Source: Pseudomonas fragi (GTDB taxonomy: Bacteria; Pseudomonadota; Gammaproteobacteria; Pseudomonadales; Pseudomonadaceae). Taken from it: a stretch of DNA of 64,000 nucleotides. Positions within the stretch are counted from its first letter, which is position 1. Each line of letters begins with the position of its first letter. The notes under the pieces were generated by a model. That model saw only the letters and a list, made by a program, of their open reading frames with translations. It was not told the DNA's origin and ran no database searches. Location: contig NZ_LT629783.1 of the NCBI RefSeq assembly GCF_900105835.1, positions 558,001 through 622,000 of the forward strand. The letters are read 5' to 3'. This document shows, piece after piece, positions 33,429-41,464 of the stretch. A program made the translations under genes and the position numbers.

Positions 33429-34634
33429 ATGACCGAAAAAACCGCATCGCCCATTTATGAGGTCAGCGCGCGCATAGATAAATGGCAAGAGGGGCCATAT
33501 GGCTTCTTCGGCTTTGCAAAAGTGCTGTCCGCCGACCCGCCTGCCGCCGAAGCGATTTACTTTGCCAGCGCAGCGAAGGCCCTACCCGAACTAGGTGAAC
33601 CTTTTGATTGCAGCATCAGCGTCGTCAAAGACCGCTGGCGTGTGATTGCGCTGGCATCGGAACGCGAGCCTGTCGAGCAGGAACTGAGTGGGATCGTACT
33701 GAGCTGTTGCGGCAATGGCATGAAGCGCAGTTGGCGTATCGAACTAAATGCGCCAACGGATGAGACCCGTTTTGCAACGCTGACTACCCAAGTATTGAAC
33801 CAAGCAAAGGTTGCGCATTTGGAGCACGGCCAACCGCTCTCATTCATGGCGCTGCTACCGCCCGAAGGGGACTGGAGCGTGACGAAGGTGCTGACGCCGT
33901 TGGCAGCGGAGGCGATCACCGACCACGCTAGCAACTGCGCTATTTTTGCACTCGCATTGACGAATTGGACAACGGACACCGATAAAAAGAGCCTCGCCTT
34001 CGCCGTCAATTCACCGCCCTCGAAGGTTTGGCCGCTTGTATATGTCCCGACCTCACTACTGTTCAAGCAGTCGATCCGCACCATCCATCCGGCTGACGCC
34101 ATTGATGCTTCGGCCATCGCCTCTGCCAAGCCAACGGTGCTGCAGGCAGCGCAGGTATTGCAGTGTGGCTCGGCGCAAGAATTGGCCGGGTTGAGTATCG
34201 ATTGCCTGCAACTGGCCCTGACTTGGGATGCTGCAGGCGCGCGCTGGAACTGCCGTCGCCTGCTTGCACCCTTGAGATTGCGTGATCCGAACCCGGGTGA
34301 GGTGATCGATTGGGTCAGCGCTCGTGTAACCGAGCTTGAAGCTCCCGCCAAAGCCAAGGTCGAGGAAACCGCTGATGTTGCAGAGCCCTGCGGCGATGAC
34401 GAAGCCGACAGCCCTGTGGTGAAAAAAACGCAAGTGTCGATAAAGGTCAGGATGGATATCAATGACCCGCGTGTGGGGCGCGGCAACATTTCAGGTTACT
34501 TCACGACTTCGATCGTGGACGCCGCCGGCCTGGCCGAAGGGGTAACGGTGGTGGTGCGCATCAGCTCAAGTACTCCTCCCTACTGGAACGCAAAACGCCT
34601 GCATCGCTCTACGCCACTTCGAGAGGATCTATGA
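33429..34634 (+). CDS. Island protein A: possible multi-OB-fold protein
   Basis: A 401-residue protein, first gene of a five-gene operon. The N-terminus 'YGFFGFAKVLSADPPAAEAIYFASAAKALPELGEPFDCSISVVKDRWRVIAL' has the look of a cold-shock-type OB fold. A second such segment ('ELSGIVLSCCGNGMKRSWRIELN...') and a C-terminal one ('KVRMDINDPRVGRGNISGYFTTSIVDAAGLAEGVTVVVRI') suggest three or more small beta barrels separated by helical linkers. Residues 325-355 are acidic and probably flexible. This suggests single-stranded nucleic acid binding, in line with the helicase encoded next (four-base overlap, ATGA). No family recognised; function is inference. Confidence 0.75.
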   Translation: MTEKTASPIYEVSARIDKWQEGPYGFFGFAKVLSADPPAAEAIYFASAAKALPELGEPFDCSISVVKDRWRVIALASEREPVEQELSGIVLSCCGNGMKRSWRIELNAPTDETRFATLTTQVLNQAKVAHLEHGQPLSFMALLPPEGDWSVTKVLTPLAAEAITDHASNCAIFALALTNWTTDTDKKSLAFAVNSPPSKVWPLVYVPTSLLFKQSIRTIHPADAIDASAIASAKPTVLQAAQVLQCGSAQELAGLSIDCLQLALTWDAAGARWNCRRLLAPLRLRDPNPGEVIDWVSARVTELEAPAKAKVEETADVAEPCGDDEADSPVVKKTQVSIKVRMDINDPRVGRGNISGYFTTSIVDAAGLAEGVTVVVRISSSTPPYWNAKRLHRSTPLREDL

Positions 34635-37600
34635 AAGCTCGCCAACGGATAAGTGACTTCCTGATCAGCCTGGCGTCGATGATCAATAACGCAAGCATCG
34701 ACGAACCTCCAGCTACGGTAGTGGGCTCACAGCACCCAGCGGCTGCAGCGCCAGAGGCAAAGCCGCGTGCACCAGCACTGCCGCCGCAGAGCGTTGCCGC
34801 GTATTGGCAACGGTCTCTGGATTTCATTAACTTCAAGTCGTACAGCACCGACAAGTCCAAGGACTCTAACGCTGCCGAGCCATTGCTGGTTCTGCCCATC
34901 GCCGAGGTGCCTGACCTGGGAACGCAGGTAGATGAAAACGATCAGTCGCGCACCACCGTCGATGTTAATGTCGTGGTAGTGGTCTGGGAGATGAACGCAC
35001 GCGGGCAGCGCGCGCTTAGGCGCCACCCCTTGTTGTCGGTGCCCGCGGTGCTGGTCGATGGCCAATTTTTTGCTCCCCGTAGCAACGCCGCGCCGATGCT
35101 TAACCCCGATTACCTGGCGCCAGACCAGGCTGCCAGGGGGTTTGCGATTGCCGAACGTGATGTTGCCAACGCACGTATCTACAAGGCCATGGCCGATCTG
35201 GCAGCTGATGACACCCTAAACCTGGACTGGGCCACGTGGTGGTCCGCCTGCCAGGATGTGATGCGCGAACTGCTTGAAGTCGATGAAGATGCTGGCGTTG
35301 AGCGTGAACTGGTGAAACTGGCACGTGAATCACGAGCGGCCAATAGCCGTAATGGCAAACCGGCCGAGTGGTCGCTGCAAGTTGCGGTGTTCGCCAGCCA
35401 GGGCGGTGGCTCGCAGGGTATGCGCGGGGTGTACTCGACCTATCTGGATGCAGCCGAAGCCCCGGTGGTACCGTTGTTCGACTCGTTTTGCGGCACCGAA
35501 GTTGCGCGGCAGACCCACGAGATGCCGGGCACCATCGCCAACCTGATCGTCGGGCATATCGACGAGTACGATGAAAGTAAAAGCAACCGTCCGTTGTTTC
35601 CGCTCGACGAATCGCAGCGCAAGGCGGTATGCGCCGTCGCCAGTCTTCAGGAAGGCGAACTGCAAGCCATCAATGGTCCCCCAGGCAGCGGCAAAACGTC
35701 GATGTTGCGGGCGGTGGTGGCCAGCCGATGGGTCAGCGCCGCGCTACAAAAGGGCGAGTGCCCGATCATCGTTGCCTGCGGTGCAACCAATCAATCGGTC
35801 ACCAACGTCATCGAAGCGTTCGGCAAGGCGCCACACCCTGATGCCAGGCTGGCGCATGCTCAGCGTTGGCTCCCTGACTTACAGAGCTATGGCGCATACC
35901 TCCCTTCCCAGAGTGTCCTAAACGACAAGAAGAAGCAGGCCGAGCTGGCACGCTTCGTCTGCCTGATCCCTGGCCACGGCACTGGTATGCTGTGGCAGTA
36001 CCGCAACCGCCCTAACGTGCTGGACCCACGCAAGGCGCTGGAATTCGAGGAGCAATACCTGCAGCGCGCGCGTGAGGTGCTGGGTAATGATCGCCTGAGC
36101 CGTTTGGAAGATGCAGTGGCGGCGGTCTGGGAAAGGCTGGCGGGCAATGAACAGGCAGGCCAGGCGTTCCTTGACGCAGTGAGTGCGCGCAGCGCGCGCT
36201 GGTTGCCTTTGATCGAAGCCGCAAAACCAGCTGATCCGACGGTATGGCCGGCTAAGCGACACGAGGTGGTTAGCGGCCTTATCGGTCAACTGCATGCCGA
36301 CCTCGACGATGTCGAGGCCGCTCAAGGGCTGATGGATCTGACCTTCCGTAGCGATGCGTTCCATTGGGCGGCCCGCTATTGGGAAGGGCGTTTTCTGCTA
36401 GCCCAGCGCGAGCGCTTATTGTCGCAGCACCCGTTGAACGTCGAAGCCGCTTTGCGGCGCCTTTGCATGCTCACACCGTGCCTGGTGTCGACACTGCATA
36501 GCGTGGCGTCATTGTGCAAAGTGCAGCCCCCCAGCGATGGTGACCCCAACGTGATGCACCGCTTATCTCTGATCGATCTGCTGGTGATCGACGAAGCTGG
36601 GCAGGCCTCTCCAGAGCTGGCTGGCGCGGCCCTTTTGCTGGCCAAGTGCGCGGCCGTAGTGGGGGACTTGAAGCAACTGTCGCCAATCTGGAACCACAAC
36701 AACCTGAGCGAAATTGCGGTGGCGGCCAGTGTTGAAGCGAGCGGCCTCATCAGCGGGTTGAAACAGTCGCGACGCTCGGTAGCCGACGGCAGCATCCTTG
36801 CCGCCGCGCGGCTGGTGTCGAAATGGCGCGAAGCCAATGACTTGGGCATTACCCTGCGCTACCACTACAGGTGCAAGCCAAGCATCATCGGCTACTGCAA
36901 TGAGTTGAGTTACGCAAAGACATTGGTCCCTCGCACGACGGAAGGCGTTGCCTTGCTGGAGCCCGCCATGGCCTGGGTGGCGATCGAGAGTTTGCCGGGG
37001 CGTTCGGGCGGTTCGTTGAGCAATCCGCAGGAAGTCGAGCACATCACCAGCTGGATAGGCGAACGCTGGCCGATATGGCAGGCAGACGCTGAAACCCGTG
37101 GCAAACGATTGCAGGACATCGTAGCGCTGATCACGGCCTACCGTGCTCAGGCTGACCTGCTGCGCAAGGGGCTGGAAAAGGTATTCGAACGGCTGCGCGC
37201 CACGGCCGGTATCCAGTGGCCTACCGTCGATGACATCGAGAAGGTCACGGTCGGAACGGTTCATCAACTGCAAGGCGCGGAACGCCCGATCGTATGCTTC
37301 AGCGTGGTGGAAGGCCCGGAAGACGCCAGTGGCAGTTTCATGGATCGCGATGCGGCGCTGCTCAATGTAGCGGTTTCGCGGGCGAAATCATCATTCATCG
37401 TTTTTGCTCACCCGCAGCGGCTGTTTGCCGAAGGTGGCTCACAGGAAAGCAACACCCCTCTGGCACCGATCCATTTTCTCGGTGCGTATCTGCGCAGAAC
37501 CACTCAAGCCCGCCTGTTGTATCCACGGCGCATGGTGATCATTGAGGCCGGAGGCAAACAACGTACGCTGGCGAACATGTTGGGCAAGACCTGTGCCGTG

Positions 37601-39313
37601 TTGACTACCGGCGGTGCGCTGCAAGGCCTTTCGCTCGACGGTGGGGTCGACATTGGCGCCGGCCTGGTGCCGTTGCCGCATCCCGAGGAGCGTGCACCGG
37701 CCTTCCTGGCAGAGGCCTTCAAGCTTCTGGCGGCGGTGGAGGATGTCATCATCGCAACCGACGACGACCGCATGGGCGAGTTGATTGCCTGGCAGGTCCA
37801 GCGTCTGTTGAGGGATGGCAGCGGCGATAAACCCGTTGCCCGTGTGCGCCTGGGTGCGATCAATGGCCCGGCGGTGCGTGGCGCCTTTGCCGCGCCAGGC
37901 CAATTGGACGAGGGCAAGGTGCTGGCGGAGGCGGTGCGCGAAACGATCGACTGCTTGGTGACGCAACGTTTCGCCCAGGCCACCGTGCTCAAGGCCAGCG
38001 TGGACATGGGCGAATTCCAGGCCCTGGTGGACTGTGGCGCGTGCTTGATCCCTGGCCAGTCCACCAGCCGCGTGCGCCGTGTTGGTCGGGTGCAGGCTGC
38101 GGTGTTGAGATTGCTGCTTGACCGTGCCAGGGAAAGCGCTCAGCACCAGGCCAGCAGTCGCATACGCGCCACGTTGGTAGTAGAGGGCGTCGAACTGCAC
38201 GGTTATGTGCTGAATTTTGACGAGCAACGCGAACTGACCAAGACCCACGACGTGGCTCGCATCATTGAGAAGATCAAGCCTTACTGTTTGAAGGTAACGC
38301 AACAGCCGGAAGTCATCCGCGAGCGAATCAGCGTGCCCCATGCAGGCACTTTTTCCGTGCTGGCCGAGGCGTGGCGACGCTTCCGGCATCTGCCTTGGGA
38401 CAGTATGATGGCGTTACAGGCGCTTTATGACGGCTCATGGTCATCCAGCACTGAGGCAGCGGATGGCTTCGAGCCCGAGCAGCCGATCGTCGTTTCGAAT
38501 GAGCAAGCGGGCCATCCGCCAATCATGCCGCTGGACCGCGCTGCGTCGCCGCAGGTGCTTAGCGCGGTGCTGCACGATCCGGTCTGCCGCGACATCTATA
38601 CCATTATCTGGGAGCGTTTCCTCTTCGCTGAAAGCGCACAGGATACCGCACCGATCATGACCGACATACGGGTCGACTACCGTTTCGATGGGCTGGAAAG
38701 GTCGGCACTCGGTGTGCGCTTTGAGGGCGTGGGCTGCACCTCGCTCACTCAGGAGCAACTGGTTTTGTTGCTTGAGGGCGGCGCGCCGGGCAATGACGCC
38801 GAACATCTGTTGACTTATTACCCTGACCTTACAGGCCTGCAAGCGACTTTGCAGGCCGAGTCTGCCGGCTTGTGGCGCATGTCGCTCGACCGCTTATTGC
38901 TGGAGATGGAGCGTGCGCAAATCGGTCGCCCGTCGACCTGCTCGGCGTCTTTGCAGGGCTTGATCGAAAAGAAACTGATCGAACTTCCGATCGACAGTGG
39001 CCAAGTCCGTTTGACCGAGATGGGAGTCAAGACCGCACTTGCGCTAGAAATGATGGAAAACGCGCTGTCGGCACCTGGGTTCTCCGCCGGGCTGGCCCAG
39101 CGGCTGGTGGCCATCGAAAAAGGCGATGAGGGGCCGCAGGAAGTGTTGGGCGATCTGCTGGGCTTGTTGATCCCCGATTGCGCGGATGAAGCGGCGTTGC
39201 GCAGCAAGATCTGGAACTCCCTTGACGCCCTGCAATCGGCCCAGGACCGCCACCCCGTGCAGGTGCGAGGCACGGGCATCATCAGTGCTCCGACAGCAAG
39301 GGGCTGGGCATGA
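34631..39313 (+). CDS. Island protein B: UPF1-like SF1 helicase fused to Tyr-less topoisomerase IA-like region
   Basis: A 1560-residue fusion. The SF1 helicase part has Walker A 'GPPGSGKT' (349-356), DEAGQ (654-658), 'GDLKQLSP' (678-685), 'VGTVHQLQGAE' (874-884) and 'LLNVAVSRAK' (910-919), all typical of UPF1/DNA2-like enzymes. From 968 a type IA topoisomerase pattern begins: TOPRIM Glu972 ('VIIEAGGK'), 'ATDDDRMGE' (1042-1050), GRVQ (1152-1155) and 'IGRPST' (1431-1436). Where topoisomerases have LYE-x-G-xx-(T/S)-Y-x-R-T, this protein reads 'LYDGSWSSSTEAAD', so the catalytic tyrosine position (about 1273) is serine. DNA cleavage by this chain alone is therefore not expected. Both ends overlap the neighbouring genes by four bases. 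Confidence 0.85.
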   Translation: MKARQRISDFLISLASMINNASIDEPPATVVGSQHPAAAAPEAKPRAPALPPQSVAAYWQRSLDFINFKSYSTDKSKDSNAAEPLLVLPIAEVPDLGTQVDENDQSRTTVDVNVVVVVWEMNARGQRALRRHPLLSVPAVLVDGQFFAPRSNAAPMLNPDYLAPDQAARGFAIAERDVANARIYKAMADLAADDTLNLDWATWWSACQDVMRELLEVDEDAGVERELVKLARESRAANSRNGKPAEWSLQVAVFASQGGGSQGMRGVYSTYLDAAEAPVVPLFDSFCGTEVARQTHEMPGTIANLIVGHIDEYDESKSNRPLFPLDESQRKAVCAVASLQEGELQAINGPPGSGKTSMLRAVVASRWVSAALQKGECPIIVACGATNQSVTNVIEAFGKAPHPDARLAHAQRWLPDLQSYGAYLPSQSVLNDKKKQAELARFVCLIPGHGTGMLWQYRNRPNVLDPRKALEFEEQYLQRAREVLGNDRLSRLEDAVAAVWERLAGNEQAGQAFLDAVSARSARWLPLIEAAKPADPTVWPAKRHEVVSGLIGQLHADLDDVEAAQGLMDLTFRSDAFHWAARYWEGRFLLAQRERLLSQHPLNVEAALRRLCMLTPCLVSTLHSVASLCKVQPPSDGDPNVMHRLSLIDLLVIDEAGQASPELAGAALLLAKCAAVVGDLKQLSPIWNHNNLSEIAVAASVEASGLISGLKQSRRSVADGSILAAARLVSKWREANDLGITLRYHYRCKPSIIGYCNELSYAKTLVPRTTEGVALLEPAMAWVAIESLPGRSGGSLSNPQEVEHITSWIGERWPIWQADAETRGKRLQDIVALITAYRAQADLLRKGLEKVFERLRATAGIQWPTVDDIEKVTVGTVHQLQGAERPIVCFSVVEGPEDASGSFMDRDAALLNVAVSRAKSSFIVFAHPQRLFAEGGSQESNTPLAPIHFLGAYLRRTTQARLLYPRRMVIIEAGGKQRTLANMLGKTCAVLTTGGALQGLSLDGGVDIGAGLVPLPHPEERAPAFLAEAFKLLAAVEDVIIATDDDRMGELIAWQVQRLLRDGSGDKPVARVRLGAINGPAVRGAFAAPGQLDEGKVLAEAVRETIDCLVTQRFAQATVLKASVDMGEFQALVDCGACLIPGQSTSRVRRVGRVQAAVLRLLLDRARESAQHQASSRIRATLVVEGVELHGYVLNFDEQRELTKTHDVARIIEKIKPYCLKVTQQPEVIRERISVPHAGTFSVLAEAWRRFRHLPWDSMMALQALYDGSWSSSTEAADGFEPEQPIVVSNEQAGHPPIMPLDRAASPQVLSAVLHDPVCRDIYTIIWERFLFAESAQDTAPIMTDIRVDYRFDGLERSALGVRFEGVGCTSLTQEQLVLLLEGGAPGNDAEHLLTYYPDLTGLQATLQAESAGLWRMSLDRLLLEMERAQIGRPSTCSASLQGLIEKKLIELPIDSGQVRLTEMGVKTALALEMMENALSAPGFSAGLAQRLVAIEKGDEGPQEVLGDLLGLLIPDCADEAALRSKIWNSLDALQSAQDRHPVQVRGTGIISAPTARGWA

Positions 39314-40263
39314 GTGGTGGTGTTACCTCATACCCACGTACGGGCGGCGGCGGCGGTTCTACCGTGCAGCAGATCAACCAACTGATTGCGCGGTTGACTG
39401 CGGCGCTGGGTACGCAATCGCTGCAGGTACAGGGCGACCAACTGATCGTCCTGCTGCAGCAGTTCGCCCTATCCGCAGCCACGGCGCAAAGCATCGTGAC
39501 CCTCGCTCGGCGGGTGCGCGACGCATTGTTCATTGCCCGCTGCAATGGCAACTTGCCGGTTGCCAGGCATCTGGAGGCGATGGTGATCTGCGCGGACGCA
39601 TGGCGCACGGTATTTCCGCTAGCTGCCACCGCGCTGGGACCTCGTGCCGCCAAGGCCGAATTGGACCTCGCACAGCACAAGGCTAATGGTGGAAATACCC
39701 AGCAGTTGCGGGCGATCAAGGAAGAAATGGGCGTGATCGCCTGGCAATACGAAGCCTCTGCATTGCTAGGTGAAGATTTGTCGGCGGGGGTTGCGGGCCA
39801 GGCCACTCAATTGGGTACCAGCAAATACATCGGTGCGCGTGACGCTAAAAACCGGCTGACATACCTGGAGTGTGCGGGACCCTACAACGTCAATGTGCTG
39901 CTGTGCATCCACGTACCGAGCGCAGGCAAGCCGCTGGTCCTCGTGGGCGAGGCTAAGGGGGGCAAGAGTGCGTACGGTAACGTCGAAAGGACGCCGGCTT
40001 TCGTCAACTCAACCGGGCTTACTGGAGGGCGCATCAGCCAAACGGACCTGCTTTACGCGCCCTCTCGGGCGCTGTACATGGTCAACGCCTGCGCGGCAGG
40101 TGCCACGTCGGCCGGTCAGCCGGAACTTGAGGCGCGTCGGGACGCGGGGAACATCATTCTGCAAGCATACAATGCACTAACCTTGTGTTATATGACGGCC
40201 CGTGGTGATGCTGCGATCGGGTCGCCGGTCTCTGCTAAAAGGGGATATCTCGAATGCCAATGA
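39310..40263 (+). CDS. Island protein C: SYPRT-headed protein with PD-(D/E)XK-like EAK motif
   Basis: A 317-residue protein. The N-terminal tail 'GGVTSYPRTGGGGGS' (Tyr8) carries the exact (T/S)-Y-P-R-T active-site motif of type IA topoisomerases on a glycine-rich, flexible segment, and lies directly after the Tyr-less topoisomerase-like protein B. A helical middle part (20-160) follows. The C-terminal domain has 'YNVNVLLCIHVPSAGKPLVLVGEAKGGKSAYG' and 'ISQTDLLYAPSRALYMVN', a pattern close to restriction-endonuclease-fold toxins (Glu-x-Lys in GEAKGG, then a Q-T-x-x-Y/L helix). So a nuclease is likely. Start and stop overlap neighbours (4 and 10 bases). Confidence 0.72.
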   Translation: MSGGVTSYPRTGGGGGSTVQQINQLIARLTAALGTQSLQVQGDQLIVLLQQFALSAATAQSIVTLARRVRDALFIARCNGNLPVARHLEAMVICADAWRTVFPLAATALGPRAAKAELDLAQHKANGGNTQQLRAIKEEMGVIAWQYEASALLGEDLSAGVAGQATQLGTSKYIGARDAKNRLTYLECAGPYNVNVLLCIHVPSAGKPLVLVGEAKGGKSAYGNVERTPAFVNSTGLTGGRISQTDLLYAPSRALYMVNACAAGATSAGQPELEARRDAGNIILQAYNALTLCYMTARGDAAIGSPVSAKRGYLECQ

Positions 40264-41042
40264 CCAGCGAGCAGTTGGAATTGCTGCGCAACTTAGCCAA
40301 AGCCACGCAGTTGCGTTATCTCGACGCTGTCGAGCAATGGGAGCGGAACTGGCGCATTGCGCGTGGCAGCAACAAAGTCATGCCAGTGCTGGCTGGCCGT
40401 ATGGGCCTGGTCGACTACATGGCGGCGGCTCAGATATTAGATGACCAACCCGCCTATGAAGCAGCGGCCACAACAATTTTAAGCCATGCCAGTGAACTGG
40501 CCAGCCTGTTCAAACCCCTGCCCGAAGTGCTGCTGGTCGAACTGTCGCTGGCCATCATTTGCAAACAACGCAGTGCCCGGCGCGCGGTGGCCAAAGCTGT
40601 CAGCGCAGCCAAGCTCGACGACAACGCAGTGCTGTATGAACGCTCCCAGGCGTTGATGCTGGCGGCGTTGGTCGATCTCGATCATGACCTGGCGCGCAAG
40701 CTTGCTGGACAGCTACTTCAGGCATGCGCTGCACGCCAGTTTGACAAGGCGACGACCGAGCAGGCCGAACAGTGGGCGGTTGCCACCAGCAAATTGGCGG
40801 ACCGTGACCTTGAAGGTTGTGCTACCGCACTCGCGGCATTGCAGGCGCTGCACTTCAAACGCATTGAACGCGAGTTGAGCCGCCTGAAACGTGGCGCGTC
40901 TTCGGCGCTGATGGCATGCGACCTGGTGGACTTGCCTGGGAATGCCCTGAGGGTGCTGTTGAGTGAGTCAGGTTACAACGCGCAGCAGGTTGGTGCCGCC
41001 CAGGTATGGGAGATGCCAAGCACCTCGACGGTGGTTGTCTGA
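40254..41042 (+). CDS. Island protein D: helical protein, unknown
   Basis: A 262-residue, almost fully helical protein. Repeating alanine/leucine-rich helices ('AKLDDNAVLYERSQALMLAALVDLDHDLARKLAGQLLQACAARQF', 'LADRDLEGCATALAALQALHFKRIERELSRLKRGASSAL') suggest a TPR- or HEAT-like scaffold. No catalytic motif, signal peptide or membrane helix is visible. Translation is coupled to its neighbours: it starts 10 bases before the end of protein C and its stop shares a base with the ATG of protein E. I do not recognise the family. A structural or adaptor role in the five-protein system is a guess. Confidence 0.7.
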   Translation: MPMTSEQLELLRNLAKATQLRYLDAVEQWERNWRIARGSNKVMPVLAGRMGLVDYMAAAQILDDQPAYEAAATTILSHASELASLFKPLPEVLLVELSLAIICKQRSARRAVAKAVSAAKLDDNAVLYERSQALMLAALVDLDHDLARKLAGQLLQACAARQFDKATTEQAEQWAVATSKLADRDLEGCATALAALQALHFKRIERELSRLKRGASSALMACDLVDLPGNALRVLLSESGYNAQQVGAAQVWEMPSTSTVVV

Positions 41043-41404
41043 TGGGCGTGATCTTCGAGTTCTACGCAATACCGGCGGACTTGGTGCCGGACCCGCTGTC
41101 CGGGGAAGCCTATGAAGTGGACGGACACCTCAATTTCCTGAAAAGTTTTTCCGTCAACTCGCACTCGATCGCCGAACTGTTCGACGCACTGACTGGCACC
41201 GACTTGGCGGGGTTGATAGGCGATGGCAGCGATATGAGCCGTAGGGTTAGAGTACCTCGCACTAAATTTACGGGGTTGCTTGCCCAGACCGCGGCTTGGG
41301 CTGTCTCGGCTTCTCAGTTGCTGCTTGATGCACAAATCGCTGTTGAAGATGCTGTCGAGGAAGCGGAGTTTCTACAGAAGGATCTGTGGGTTGTGGTTAT
41401 GTAA
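41042..41404 (+). CDS. Island protein E: small unknown protein, last gene of operon
   Basis: A 120-residue acidic protein starting at ATG 41042, which shares one base with the preceding stop (TGATG). 'GVIFEFYAIPADLVPDPLSGEAYEVDGHLNFLKSFSVNSHSIAELFDALTGTDLAGLIGDG' gives a short beta strand plus helices. The end 'LQKDLWVVVM' is hydrophobic. The layout resembles small immunity- or DUF1877-type proteins, but I cannot assign it. It could be an inhibitor or immunity protein for the nuclease-like protein C (speculation). A terminator follows its stop by 33 bases. Confidence 0.65.
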   Translation: MGVIFEFYAIPADLVPDPLSGEAYEVDGHLNFLKSFSVNSHSIAELFDALTGTDLAGLIGDGSDMSRRVRVPRTKFTGLLAQTAAWAVSASQLLLDAQIAVEDAVEEAEFLQKDLWVVVM

Positions 41405-41437
41405 GCACCGGGCGATTTTTCGATTACGTACACAAGG

Positions 41438-41464
41438 TGCGCTCTTCGTTGAGCGCATCTTTTT
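41438..41464 (+). terminator. Rho-independent terminator of the island operon A-E
   Basis: TGCGCTC and GAGCGCA form a 7-bp stem with loop TTCGTT, followed by TCTTTTT. It closes the five-gene operon and marks it as a unit separate from the operon starting at 42370. Confidence 0.9.

Noticed and set aside
33081-33488. 135-codon minus-strand open frame at the left edge of the island
   Set aside because: It overlaps the start of protein A, and its sequence is not protein-like. The meaningful frame here is the short DUF262 remnant shifted by one base.
37439-38389. 316-codon minus-strand open frame inside protein B
   Set aside because: It covers the TOPRIM and GRVQ region, whose conserved residues are on the plus strand.
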